Shown: one piece after another, positions 16,901 to 23,191 of the stretch | How positions within the stretch are numbered: the stretch's first letter is position 1 | Layout of the letters: each line of letters opens with the position of its first letter | Assembly: GCA_039029515.1 (NCBI GenBank) | Contig: JBCCFX010000033.1 | Coordinates: 1-25,011, forward strand | Length of the DNA stretch: 25,011 nucleotides | DNA from: JBCCFX01 sp039029515 | GTDB taxonomy: Bacteria > Planctomycetota > Phycisphaerae > Phycisphaerales > SM1A02 | Direction: 5' to 3' | Translations under genes and position numbers: made by a program | Notes under the pieces: model-generated | What the model was told of the DNA's origin: nothing | The model's input: only the letters and a program-made list of their open reading frames with translations | The model's database searches: none

Positions 16901-17595
16901 CGGCCGGGCGGAAGGGCGATGGTCGGACCGGGCACTTCGTTGAGTGCGATGAGGCGATCGGTCACGCGTTCATCACGCGGATCGATGCCGTACGCCTGAC
17001 GCAGCCGGCGAACTGCAAGATCGAAATCCCCGATGCCTTCCGCGAAGGTGGCGAACTGAAGATACGGTTCGACCGTGCGACCCTGATCGATCTCGACTGC
17101 GGTTTCGAGTGCGACTTTGGCGTTGTCGGGGTCACCGACGTCCGAGGCGTAGCGAGCAAGACGCAGATACGAGTACACGGTCTGCTGTTCGTTGGTTCGG
17201 CCACGAAGGAACGCGAAGAGGTCGCTCTGATTGTCGGTGCGATAGATCGCTTCGGCGAGTGCATCGGCGACGTCGGCGTTATTGGGCCGACGCGTCATCG
17301 CGATTTCAAGGGCACGACGTGCTTCCTCGGGTCGATCGAGTTCGAGCAGCGATTGGCCGAGTCGATACTGCGCTTCCCAGTCGCCGGGGTATCGGTCGGC
17401 GATCTGCCCGTAGTTCGTGGCGGCGTCACCGTATTCCGCGCGGCTGAACGCGTGTTCACCGCGTTCACGCAGCACAGGTGTCGACGGTCCGTTCGAGCAA
17501 CCGGCCAGCGTTGTCAGGACAACGGTGGCGGCGAGGACGGGTCCGACACAGGTTCGACCCAATGAAAGAGCATGACGTCGTGTGCGGCAATTCAT
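16897..17595 (-). CDS. TPR-repeat lipoprotein
   Basis: This 232-residue protein has a lipoprotein signal: basic residues, a hydrophobic stretch (VLAATVVLTT) and the lipobox LAGC, giving a lipid-modified Cys. Tandem tetratricopeptide-like helices follow, for example AEYGDAATNYGQIADRYPGDWEAQYRLGQ (in pieces) and RPEEARRALEIAMTRRPNNADVADALAEA, continuing to the AVRRLRQAYGIDPRDE repeat. It is expected to be anchored in the envelope and to bind partner proteins. The start is ATG 17595, chosen because the signal peptide begins there; the open frame extends further but without a plausible N terminus. TATGAT six bases upstream suggests a leaderless message and TTGGCC 18 bases before it a possible -35. 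It heads the minus-strand run and overlaps the next gene by four bases. Confidence 0.88.
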   Translation of the reverse strand: MNCRTRRHALSLGRTCVGPVLAATVVLTTLAGCSNGPSTPVLRERGEHAFSRAEYGDAATNYGQIADRYPGDWEAQYRLGQSLLELDRPEEARRALEIAMTRRPNNADVADALAEAIYRTDNQSDLFAFLRGRTNEQQTVYSYLRLARYASDVGDPDNAKVALETAVEIDQGRTVEPYLQFATFAEGIGDFDLAVRRLRQAYGIDPRDERVTDRLIALNEVPGPTIALPPGR

Positions 17596-17601
17596 GTGAG
17601 C

Positions 17602-17607
17602 ATCATA
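17602..17607 (-). promoter_or_regulatory. Putative -10 box TATGAT for the TPR lipoprotein gene
   Basis: On the minus strand TTGGCC, an 18-base spacer, TATGAT, six bases and ATG follow one another. This is the best combined -35/-10 in the window and again would give a leaderless transcript. Confidence 0.55.
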
Positions 17608-17664
17608 CGATGCGCTCCGAGTCGCGGCCAAGGTGTGAAACGCGGTAGGATGTGTGCACGTCGA

Positions 17665-18102
17665 ATGTGTACAACCGTCCACATCCTGCCCACCGTTCAG
17701 CTCCGGCACACGTTGCCGGACGGCACGTGGCATATCGACTGGATGTTGGCGATGGACATGAATGATTCGCCGCTGCGCACGTTTCGCCTGCCGGCTCCAT
17801 TGCATGTCATGCCGGCGGACACGTCGATGGCATTGGAATCGCTGCCGGACCATCGGCGAGCGTACCTCGAATACGAAGGGCCGATTTCGGGTGATCGCGG
17901 CGAGGTGAAGCGCATCGCCACGGGCGTGTGGGCGGTCTCGCAGGAGGCTCCGGATGCGTGGGACGTGATCTGGGCCGAGCTTGAAGGGCGTGAGAAGAGT
18001 GCGATTCAGCGGATCACCTTCATTACCGGACGCGATGGCGTGCCGGAGCGGGTGAAGTGTGAAGGTTTCCATTCGTTCCGACCCGAGGATGTGGCAGAAT
18101 AG
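17665..18102 (+). CDS. Stand-alone LigD 3'-phosphoesterase-like domain protein
   Basis: This 145-residue protein resembles the phosphoesterase (PE) domain of LigD, the bacterial NHEJ ligase/polymerase. Key stretches are WHIDWMLAMD (the H-x-D pair of the active site; the following Arg of LigD is replaced by Met), LPDHRRAYLEYEGPISGDRGEVKR (in pieces, carrying a conserved His) and the closing beta strands. LigD-PE trims 3' ends at DNA breaks. Small single-domain relatives occur in planctomycetes, with unproven activity. No Ku or ligase gene is in the window. ATG 17665 is preferred over in-frame ATG 17650 because TAGGAT (17646-17651), a likely -10, covers the latter. It is divergent from the TPR lipoprotein gene and precedes the 134-aa protein gene by 59 bases. 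Confidence 0.8.
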   Translation: MCTTVHILPTVQLRHTLPDGTWHIDWMLAMDMNDSPLRTFRLPAPLHVMPADTSMALESLPDHRRAYLEYEGPISGDRGEVKRIATGVWAVSQEAPDAWDVIWAELEGREKSAIQRITFITGRDGVPERVKCEGFHSFRPEDVAE

Positions 18103-18108
18103 GTGAGA

Positions 18109-18124
18109 CGCGGCGATCGCCGCG
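18109..18124. promoter_or_regulatory. Perfect 16-base palindrome upstream of the 134-aa protein gene
   Basis: CGCGGCGATCGCCGCG is its own reverse complement. It lies seven bases after the LigD-PE-like stop and 37 bases before the next ATG. It could be an operator or a processing hairpin; its core GCGATCGC is the same octamer as the cyanobacterial HIP1 repeat, probably by coincidence. Confidence 0.4.
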
Positions 18125-18161
18125 CGATCGATGATTCATCTCGTCACGAGGAGGCGACGCG

Positions 18162-18566
18162 ATGCACGACCCGAAGCAACCGGGCCAGCCAAGCAAGATT
18201 CAGCACCAGCAGACATCGTTGGGCGCGAAGGATCCGATTCCAGTGCCGGCCGAAGGTCCGGTGCCGATCGTCGAGTCGACGAACCCGCTGATGGGTGGCA
18301 AGAAGATGATTCGTTCGATCGGCGAGAAACAGAATCGTCACGAAGATGAATGGGCGCGCACGCCAAACACGACGGGTGCTGGCGCGATTCACGTGAAGAC
18401 GTTCCATTCGAAGCTGACCGACGATGCGCTGCGCTACATGGATCAGTGCATCAACGAATGGCTCGATGCGCATCCGCAGTACGAGGTGAAGTTTGTGAAC
18501 AGCTCGGTGGGCATTCTCACCGGCAAGCTCAAGGAACCGCACCTCATCTGCCAGGTCTGGGTGTAA
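18162..18566 (+). CDS. Small conserved-looking hypothetical protein
   Basis: This 134-residue protein has a polar, probably flexible N-terminal half (Pro/Gln/Lys-rich, containing MIRSIGEKQNRHEDEW). The compact C-terminal half reads GAGAIHVKTFHSKLTDDALRYMDQ then INEWLDAHPQYEVKFVNSSVG and ends KEPHLICQVWV. The second half looks like a small alpha/beta domain ending in a beta strand. I believe similar proteins exist in other planctomycetes, but I cannot name a function. The start is firm: GAGGAGG (18148-18154) is seven bases before ATG, one of the strongest SD sequences in the window, suggesting high expression. There is no signal peptide or membrane helix. It may share a message with the LigD-PE-like gene. 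Confidence 0.85.
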   Translation: MHDPKQPGQPSKIQHQQTSLGAKDPIPVPAEGPVPIVESTNPLMGGKKMIRSIGEKQNRHEDEWARTPNTTGAGAIHVKTFHSKLTDDALRYMDQCINEWLDAHPQYEVKFVNSSVGILTGKLKEPHLICQVWV

Positions 18567-18612
18567 AACAGCTGTTGGCTCTTGGCTTTTGGCTATTAGC
18601 TGTTGGCAAGAA
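18567..18612 (+). repeat. Gene-end low-complexity element (GGCTTTTGGC type), copy 2
   Basis: Directly after the TAA of the 134-aa gene comes the palindrome AACAGCTGTT, then GGCTCTTGGCTTTTGGC, TATTAGCTGTTGGC and AAGAAGAGC. Apart from a seven-base insertion (TATTAGC) its core matches the inverted copy at 18928-18944. It lies between two convergent stop codons. Confidence 0.65.
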
Positions 18613-18616
18613 GAGC

Positions 18617-18886
18617 TTAGTCGTCAGTGTCACGCTCGCCGGTCGCGCGGTAGCGCTTCCGACGCTGTGCATATTCCACCGGCGAAACCGGCAGATCCGG
18701 CTCCTCGCCTGCTTCCCATTGCGCGTGGAGTTTCCTGAGGAACGGCACACACCACTGGCAACCGGTTCCCGCGCCGAGGCAATCGCTCAGCTGCGAAGCC
18801 ACCGTCGGCTTCTCGCGCTTGAGATAGTTCACGAGCTTGCGTTGTGACACGCGAAAGCACAGGCAGACATGATCATCAGGTTCCAT
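18617..18886 (-). CDS. BFD-like [2Fe-2S]-binding protein
   Basis: This 89-residue protein carries the bacterioferritin-associated-ferredoxin-like [2Fe-2S] domain: CLC near the N terminus (VCLCFRVSQRKLVNYL) and C-x4-C-x2-C further on (CLGAGTGCQWC), followed by a helix and a basic tail. The cluster ligands are most likely the Cys pair of CLC and the pair in CQWC. BFD-type domains deliver electrons for iron release from bacterioferritin or serve as Fe-S modules of larger enzymes. No bacterioferritin gene is nearby, so the partner is unknown. The start ATG 18886 has TATGAT eight bases upstream and no SD. The gene lies between two inverted copies of the GGCTTTTGGC element. Confidence 0.88.
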   Translation of the reverse strand: MEPDDHVCLCFRVSQRKLVNYLKREKPTVASQLSDCLGAGTGCQWCVPFLRKLHAQWEAGEEPDLPVSPVEYAQRRKRYRATGERDTDD

Positions 18887-18894
18887 GCACCGTC

Positions 18895-18900
18895 ATCATA
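18895..18900 (-). promoter_or_regulatory. Putative -10 box TATGAT for the BFD-like gene
   Basis: TATGAT (minus strand) is preceded by TG, an extended -10 feature, and lies eight bases before the ATG. No -35 of good quality is seen. Confidence 0.45.
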
Positions 18901-18920
18901 CAACCGGTGAAGTTGATTCA

Positions 18921-18945
18921 GCTTCCTGCCAACAGCCAAAAGCCA
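18921..18945 (-). repeat. Gene-end low-complexity element (GGCTTTTGGC type), copy 3
   Basis: One base after the TGA of the PilZ gene, the minus strand reads GGCTTTTGGCTGTTGGC then AGGAAGC. This is an inverted copy of the element at 18584-18607 lacking seven bases. It sits between the PilZ stop and the BFD-like promoter. Confidence 0.65.
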
Positions 18946-19698
18946 TCACTCGCCCTGACGTTTGATACGTGCGGTTCGTCGGAGGTCGACCTGGCGGATG
19001 AAATCGCTGAGTTCGGCGATCGGCCGGTCGAATGCAAGGTGAACGCTTGTCGCGTATTCATCCGAAGATGGTTTGACCGCGCAGATGCGCACGAGCGTGC
19101 TCACCGTGCCGATCGGTTCGGGCAATTCAAGGTGCAGATACCCGAACTGACCCATCTGAAGATGGTCTGCGCCGTTGCGGCATCGAAGGCGCGCGCCGCC
19201 GGCACTGATGTCTTCAACGACCGCGTGGATTGGCATTTTGCAATCCGGCGTGCGCAACGTGGCTTCCGGCGCAACGTCATAGCCGACGAGGACACGGTGA
19301 TACTGTCGTCGCTCATCGACGTTGAGTTCCTCGGGCATATCAAGGCGATATCCGAAGAATGGCTTGCCGGTGCCGGACGTTGTCTTGAATCGGCCTTGCG
19401 CGCGCGTTTCGAACGTGACGCAGCCGTCCGGGCCGGTGACGGTGACTTCGATCAGCTCATGCGATGCCAGCGGCAACACATGACCATTCAGAATGGGCTG
19501 ACTGATGATGAAGTCATCCTTGCGCACCATCTCGATCGTGCTGGTGGCGTTCTCGTCGGGATGTGCGGTGCGTCGGCGGGCGGCGGGCACGACCTTCAGC
19601 CGCGCACCCTGGCGCTGCAGGCGCTCAAGCATGTCGCGGACGCCATCGTGTCGCCCTGACGTTGCACGTTGATGAAGAAGTTGAATCCATCCGGCCAT
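18946..19698 (-). CDS. PilZ-domain protein (YcgR-like, c-di-GMP effector)
   Basis: This 250-residue protein has a YcgR-like arrangement. The N-terminal part (about residues 45-125) resembles the flagellar-brake/PilZN beta domain (IISQPILNGHVLPLASHELIEV in pieces, and GYRLDMPEEL). The PilZ domain follows, with the c-di-GMP motif R-x3-R in ERRQYHRV (R131-R135) and D-x-S-x2-G in EDISAGGARL (D163-G168). Both halves of the ligand site are intact, so binding of cyclic di-GMP is likely. The output could be motility, adhesion or exopolysaccharide control; no flagellar gene is in the window. It is cytoplasmic, without a signal peptide. It follows the small membrane protein by 49 bases and is followed by a GGCTTTTGGC element. 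Confidence 0.9.
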   Translation of the reverse strand: MAGWIQLLHQRATSGRHDGVRDMLERLQRQGARLKVVPAARRRTAHPDENATSTIEMVRKDDFIISQPILNGHVLPLASHELIEVTVTGPDGCVTFETRAQGRFKTTSGTGKPFFGYRLDMPEELNVDERRQYHRVLVGYDVAPEATLRTPDCKMPIHAVVEDISAGGARLRCRNGADHLQMGQFGYLHLELPEPIGTVSTLVRICAVKPSSDEYATSVHLAFDRPIAELSDFIRQVDLRRTARIKRQGE

Positions 19699-19747
19699 GT
19701 TGAAAGATGTCGGCTGATTCAGTGAGGCAAATCACCTCTACGTCCGA

Positions 19748-20113
19748 TTACCACATGTGATCGTTCACGACCTTCATGATCAGGACAACCCGTTCGGCAA
19801 ACAGTCCCCAGATCACCCCGATCCACACCAGCCAGACGAGTAATGGGACGAGTGGTCGACGTGTCCAGAGGGCGTCCAGAGCGGTCAGCAGCAGCGCAAC
19901 GGCGGTCAGCTGCATGGCGAGGCGGACCTCAGCTTCGTGGCCTTTGACCCAGAGCGGCGTGATTCGGAACCGCGGTGGGTCGCCAATCATGTCAATGATG
20001 ACCAGCGTCGTGAACAGCAGCGTGGCGATAACCGTCCGCGTGGCAAAAACGCTGCGTCGATACCACCGTTCGCGCCAGGTCTCGCGTCGCGGTCGTCGGC
20101 GTTGTGCCATCAT
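19748..20113 (-). CDS. Small three-helix membrane protein coupled to hslV
   Basis: This 121-residue protein has a strongly basic N terminus (RRRPRRETWRERWYRR) followed by three hydrophobic segments, about residues 23-43, 65-82 and 88-111. The cytoplasmic start and the positive-inside rule put the N terminus inside and the C terminus outside. No conserved motif is recognised. Its ATG overlaps the TGA stop of hslV (ATGA, four bases shared), so translation is very probably coupled; the next codon is also ATG (20110) and could be the real start. The tight link to the protease subunit suggests co-regulation, but not necessarily a joint function. Confidence 0.8.
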   Translation of the reverse strand: MMAQRRRPRRETWRERWYRRSVFATRTVIATLLFTTLVIIDMIGDPPRFRITPLWVKGHEAEVRLAMQLTAVALLLTALDALWTRRPLVPLLVWLVWIGVIWGLFAERVVLIMKVVNDHMW

Positions 20114-20664
20114 GAGGCGGCGTCGAGTTCCAGTGTGGTGACGTTGGTGTTGGTGTACACGCAGATCTCGCCGGCGATCGTCAGTGCCTTCTCGCAGATA
20201 TCGCGTGGTGACATGTCGGTTTCTCGGATGAGTGCGCGGCCGGCAGCAAGCGCGAACGAGCCGCCGGAGCCGATGGCGCAGATGCCGTCTGTCGGTTCGA
20301 TGACATCACCCTGGCCGGACACCATCAGCGTGGTTGCGCGGTCGGCGACGATGAGCAGCGATTCGAGTCGGCGCAGCATGCGATCGGTGCGCCACAGCTT
20401 GGCGAGTTCCACCGCAGCGCGCATGAGGTTTGTCGGCGAGTCTTTCAGTTTCGCCTCGAATCGTTCGAGCAATGCAAACGCGTCGGCGGCGGAACCGGCA
20501 AAGCCGACGAGGACGCCCGCGTGATCGGTGCCGACACCCTTCAGCGTGCGCACCTTGACTGCGTCGCCTTTAGCGATGGTGTTGCCGAGACTGACCTGAC
20601 CATCGCCGGCCATGGCGACATCGTGATCACGTCGAACGCTGATAATGGTGGTGGCGTGGAACAT
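20110..20664 (-). CDS. hslV: HslV (ClpQ) proteasome-like protease subunit
   Basis: HslV forms the dodecameric proteolytic core of the HslUV ATP-dependent protease. The 184-residue product aligns with E. coli HslV along its length: HATTIISVRRDHDVAMAGDGQ at the start (split here as HATTI and AGDGQ), VELAKLWRTDRMLR, AIGSGGSFALAAGRAL, and ICVYTNTN near the end. The catalytic N-terminal threonine would be T5 after removal of MFHA, a slightly longer propeptide than the single Met in E. coli. No hslU is next to it in the window, unlike the common hslVU operon, so the unfoldase must be elsewhere. The leader is an unusual pyrimidine repeat lacking an SD. It overlaps the membrane-protein gene downstream. 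Confidence 0.96.
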   Translation of the reverse strand: MFHATTIISVRRDHDVAMAGDGQVSLGNTIAKGDAVKVRTLKGVGTDHAGVLVGFAGSAADAFALLERFEAKLKDSPTNLMRAAVELAKLWRTDRMLRRLESLLIVADRATTLMVSGQGDVIEPTDGICAIGSGGSFALAAGRALIRETDMSPRDICEKALTIAGEICVYTNTNVTTLELDAAS

Positions 20665-20715
20665 GGAGGAGAGAGGAGAGAGGAGAGAGGAGAGAGTAGA
20701 GCGTAGAAAGCAGAG
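20665..20715 (-). repeat. Heptanucleotide repeat in the hslV leader
   Basis: Between the M42 stop and the hslV ATG the plus strand reads GGAGAGA four times in tandem, ending in GTAGAG and degenerate copies. On the transcribed strand it is a CT tract (CTCTCTCC units) that runs straight into the ATG. There is no SD on that strand; the sequence is instead like an anti-SD (CCTCC). Confidence 0.8.
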
Positions 20716-20727
20716 TCTGGATTCGAA

Positions 20728-21879
20728 TCAGGCGTTGGTGTAGACCACGTCCTTGAATTGTTCGAGCCAGCCATAGAGTTTGTCTTCGAGCGATTCGACG
20801 CGTGCGGAATCGAGTTCGCGTGCAACGACGATCAGCATCTCGATGAGTCCATGGTAGTCATCGACGCTGATGACTTCGGGCTTCACGCGTGCGGGTCGTT
20901 TGCCTTTTGCCACGGCGTCGATGTCCGACATGTTGTGATAGTTGCCGAGTGGCAGGCAGAGGCACGTGGATTCGTAGCCGAACGTGCTGAACGCGGTCGC
21001 TTCGCACGCGCCGCCGGGCATGAGTTTGCGTTGCCAGACGTAGTCGGGATTCTTCTTCGCGTGTTCGGTCATGATGAGACCGATACGATTCGTGAGCTTC
21101 GGATCGAACACGCTGATCTTGTCGCCGACACGCAGAATCGGTCCGCCACCGATGGGCGATTCGGGATAACTGCGTGAGTTTTCCAGACAAATCAGTCGGG
21201 CCGACTTCGGTACCGACTTGTCCTTACAGACGGCGAGCGTGCCGATGAAACCGATTTCCTCGGCGCGGGTGAGCAGCACGCCGACGTTGTTCATCCCGCG
21301 TTTGCCGCGGATGACATCCAGTGCGCTGAGCGCGGCGGCGACGGCGGCAAGGTCATCGCATGCAGGCGTATGAAGAAGACCGTTGACGATCTCCGGTTCA
21401 GCGCCGCGACCACGAAACGCCCAGCGACCAACATCGCCGGGCTGAACGATGTCGGTCTTCCGTGACAAGGCGACGATGACGCGCTTGAACGGCTTCGCTT
21501 TGGGATCAAGTTTGGTGATCTTGCCTGTGACCACAGTGTCGTCGTCGGCGTAAATGTCGACGCGAGCGTTCTCGAAGTACGGATTGTTAACGCCGCCGCG
21601 AAACTCGAGTTCGACGGTGCGATCATCGATCATGCGCCGCACGACGAATGCGGGGTGATCCAGATGTGCGGTGATAAAGATCGGGCGATCGGACGACTTC
21701 GCGGTCTGCGTGAGGATCAGGTTGCCCGCACGATCGGCCTTGATCCGAATGTTCTTCCGTTTCTTCACCCAGTCTCGAACCCAGGCAATGACGCGATCTT
21801 CGCGTCCGGCGGCGGTGGGCAGGCCGGTGATGGCCAGAAGGTTGCGCTCGTGGGTCTTGCGTTGGGCCGCGGTGGTCAT
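20728..21879 (-). CDS. M42-type (M20/M28-clan) zinc aminopeptidase
   Basis: This 383-residue co-catalytic zinc peptidase is of the M42 glutamyl aminopeptidase/cellulase-M kind. Metal and catalytic landmarks are in order: HLD in TAHLDHPAF (H72, D74), the bridging Asp in ACDDLAAV (D175), the Glu pair in RAEEIGF (E207, E208), a further acidic residue near CLENS, and a final His in LPLGNYHNMSD. Family members cut N-terminal residues from peptides as large tetrahedral cytoplasmic complexes. Placing it ahead of hslV, whose products are short peptides, makes a sensible protein-turnover pair; that is inference. The ATG 21879 has TAGAAT exactly six bases upstream and no SD. The ribB gene is divergent, 73 bases away. 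Confidence 0.92.
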   Translation of the reverse strand: MTTAAQRKTHERNLLAITGLPTAAGREDRVIAWVRDWVKKRKNIRIKADRAGNLILTQTAKSSDRPIFITAHLDHPAFVVRRMIDDRTVELEFRGGVNNPYFENARVDIYADDDTVVTGKITKLDPKAKPFKRVIVALSRKTDIVQPGDVGRWAFRGRGAEPEIVNGLLHTPACDDLAAVAAALSALDVIRGKRGMNNVGVLLTRAEEIGFIGTLAVCKDKSVPKSARLICLENSRSYPESPIGGGPILRVGDKISVFDPKLTNRIGLIMTEHAKKNPDYVWQRKLMPGGACEATAFSTFGYESTCLCLPLGNYHNMSDIDAVAKGKRPARVKPEVISVDDYHGLIEMLIVVARELDSARVESLEDKLYGWLEQFKDVVYTNA

Positions 21880-21885
21880 GCGGGG

Positions 21886-21891
21886 ATTCTA
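21886..21891 (-). promoter_or_regulatory. Putative -10 box TAGAAT for the M42 peptidase gene
   Basis: TAGAAT (minus strand), six bases, then ATG. No SD is present in the remaining gap. Part of the recurring TANNNT-N6-start pattern. Confidence 0.5.
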
Positions 21892-21940
21892 CCCATCTGC
21901 CATCCGCGTGCGGTGGGATGCTCAACACGGCTCCACCGCC

Positions 21941-21946
21941 TACACT
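21941..21946 (+). promoter_or_regulatory. Putative -10 box TACACT for ribB
   Basis: TACACT, six bases (GCATCC), then ATG 21953. No SD sequence. It would give a leaderless ribB message and shares the 73-base divergent region with the M42 promoter. Confidence 0.5.
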
Positions 21947-21952
21947 GCATCC

Positions 21953-23167
21953 ATGCCGCTGAGTCCCATTCCCGACATTCTGCAGGACCTGCGCGACGGC
22001 AAGATCGTCGTGCTGGTTGACGATGAAAACCGCGAGAACGAAGGCGACTTCATCTGCGCGGCGGAGTTCATCTCCGTGGACATCATCAACTTCATGACGC
22101 GCATCGGCGGCGGCTACCTGTGCGTGCCGATGACCAGCGCCGATTGTGATCGACTGGAACTTGGTCCGCAGGCCAACGTCAATACGTCGTGGCTTGGTAC
22201 GCCATTGACCGTGAGCGTGGACGGCCATCGAAAGCACGGCGTGAGCACCGGCATTTCGGCAACGGATCGCGTGAAGACCATCCAGATGCTGATGGATCCC
22301 GATTCTGAGCCAGGCGATTTCGTCCGACCAGGACATATCAACCCGCTGCGGGCGCGCGATGGCGGCGTGCTGGTGCGTACGGGGCAGACTGAAGGCACGG
22401 TCGACCTGTGCAAGCTCGCGGGACTGAACCCGACCGGCGTGCTGATTGAAGTCGTGAAGCCTGATGGCGAGATGGCGCGCATGCCGGACCTCGAGGTGAT
22501 CTGCGCTGAGCATGATCTCAAGATCTGCAGCGTCGAACAGATCATTCAGTATCGGCTGGAACGCGAAAGCCTCGTGCAACGCGAAGAGTCGATCGATGGC
22601 ACGGTGATTCACACGCCGTACGGCGACTTCAACCTATATATGTACCGCACCGCGATCGATCCGCTCCCGCACGTCGCATTGACCTGCGGTGATGTCGGAC
22701 AGCGCGATGCCAACGGCCATCCGATTCAGCGCACCGCACCGACGCTGGTACGCATGCATCGTCGGAATCTGCTCGGCGATGTGTTTGACGAAGCGAGTCG
22801 ACCGACCGGGGCGCAGCTTCGCGCATCCATGCGCATGATTCAGGAAGAAGGCGCAGGTGCGATCGTGTACCTGCGGCCGGAATCGACGGGGGATGAGTTG
22901 GCGGATCAGTTGTTGCGGATCAACCGGCCTGAGATTGATGATGTGAATGCGCCGGACCTGACGCGGCCGGATGGACTGGCGGATACGCCAAACATTCGCG
23001 TCCAGCGTGACATCGGTACCGGCGGGCAGATTCTCCGGGATCTCGGTCTGACGAAGCTGCGCATTCTCACGAACCATCCGAAAGCGTTGCTCGGCCTCGC
23101 GGGCTTTGAGCTTGAAGTGGTGGAACAGGTCGCGATCGCGACCGAGTTCGCGGGTCGGCCGGACTGA
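21953..23167 (+). CDS. ribB: DHBP synthase fused to a degenerate GTP cyclohydrolase II domain (RibBX-like)
   Basis: The 404-residue protein has the RibBA layout. The N-terminal 3,4-dihydroxy-2-butanone-4-phosphate synthase domain (about 1-205) is intact: DDENRENEGDF (residues 23-33), STGISATDR, RPGHINPLRA and TEGTVDLCKLAG. It makes the four-carbon riboflavin precursor from ribulose 5-phosphate. The C-terminal part aligns with GTP cyclohydrolase II, but the zinc cysteines are missing: where RibA has HSEC...CDCG, this protein has HRRNLLGDVFDEASRPTG (from residue 269), and the RQEGR-IGL motif reads RPESTGDEL. That domain should therefore not open GTP. Proteobacterial RibBX proteins show a similar loss. 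I chose ATG 21953 because the RibB domain starts there. A working RibA must be encoded elsewhere. Confidence 0.93.
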   Translation: MPLSPIPDILQDLRDGKIVVLVDDENRENEGDFICAAEFISVDIINFMTRIGGGYLCVPMTSADCDRLELGPQANVNTSWLGTPLTVSVDGHRKHGVSTGISATDRVKTIQMLMDPDSEPGDFVRPGHINPLRARDGGVLVRTGQTEGTVDLCKLAGLNPTGVLIEVVKPDGEMARMPDLEVICAEHDLKICSVEQIIQYRLERESLVQREESIDGTVIHTPYGDFNLYMYRTAIDPLPHVALTCGDVGQRDANGHPIQRTAPTLVRMHRRNLLGDVFDEASRPTGAQLRASMRMIQEEGAGAIVYLRPESTGDELADQLLRINRPEIDDVNAPDLTRPDGLADTPNIRVQRDIGTGGQILRDLGLTKLRILTNHPKALLGLAGFELEVVEQVAIATEFAGRPD

Positions 23168-23191
23168 CGATTGAATTATCGAGGACCGACG

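Noticed and set aside
18112..18121. GCGATCGC octamer, the cyanobacterial HIP1 sequence
   Set aside because: It is part of a longer local palindrome, and gene content does not look cyanobacterial.
18567..18945. Inverted GGCTTTTGGC copies around the BFD-like gene as ends of a small mobile element
   Set aside because: Each copy is explained better by its position just behind a stop codon. No target-site duplication is visible and a third related copy stands alone at 8272-8304.
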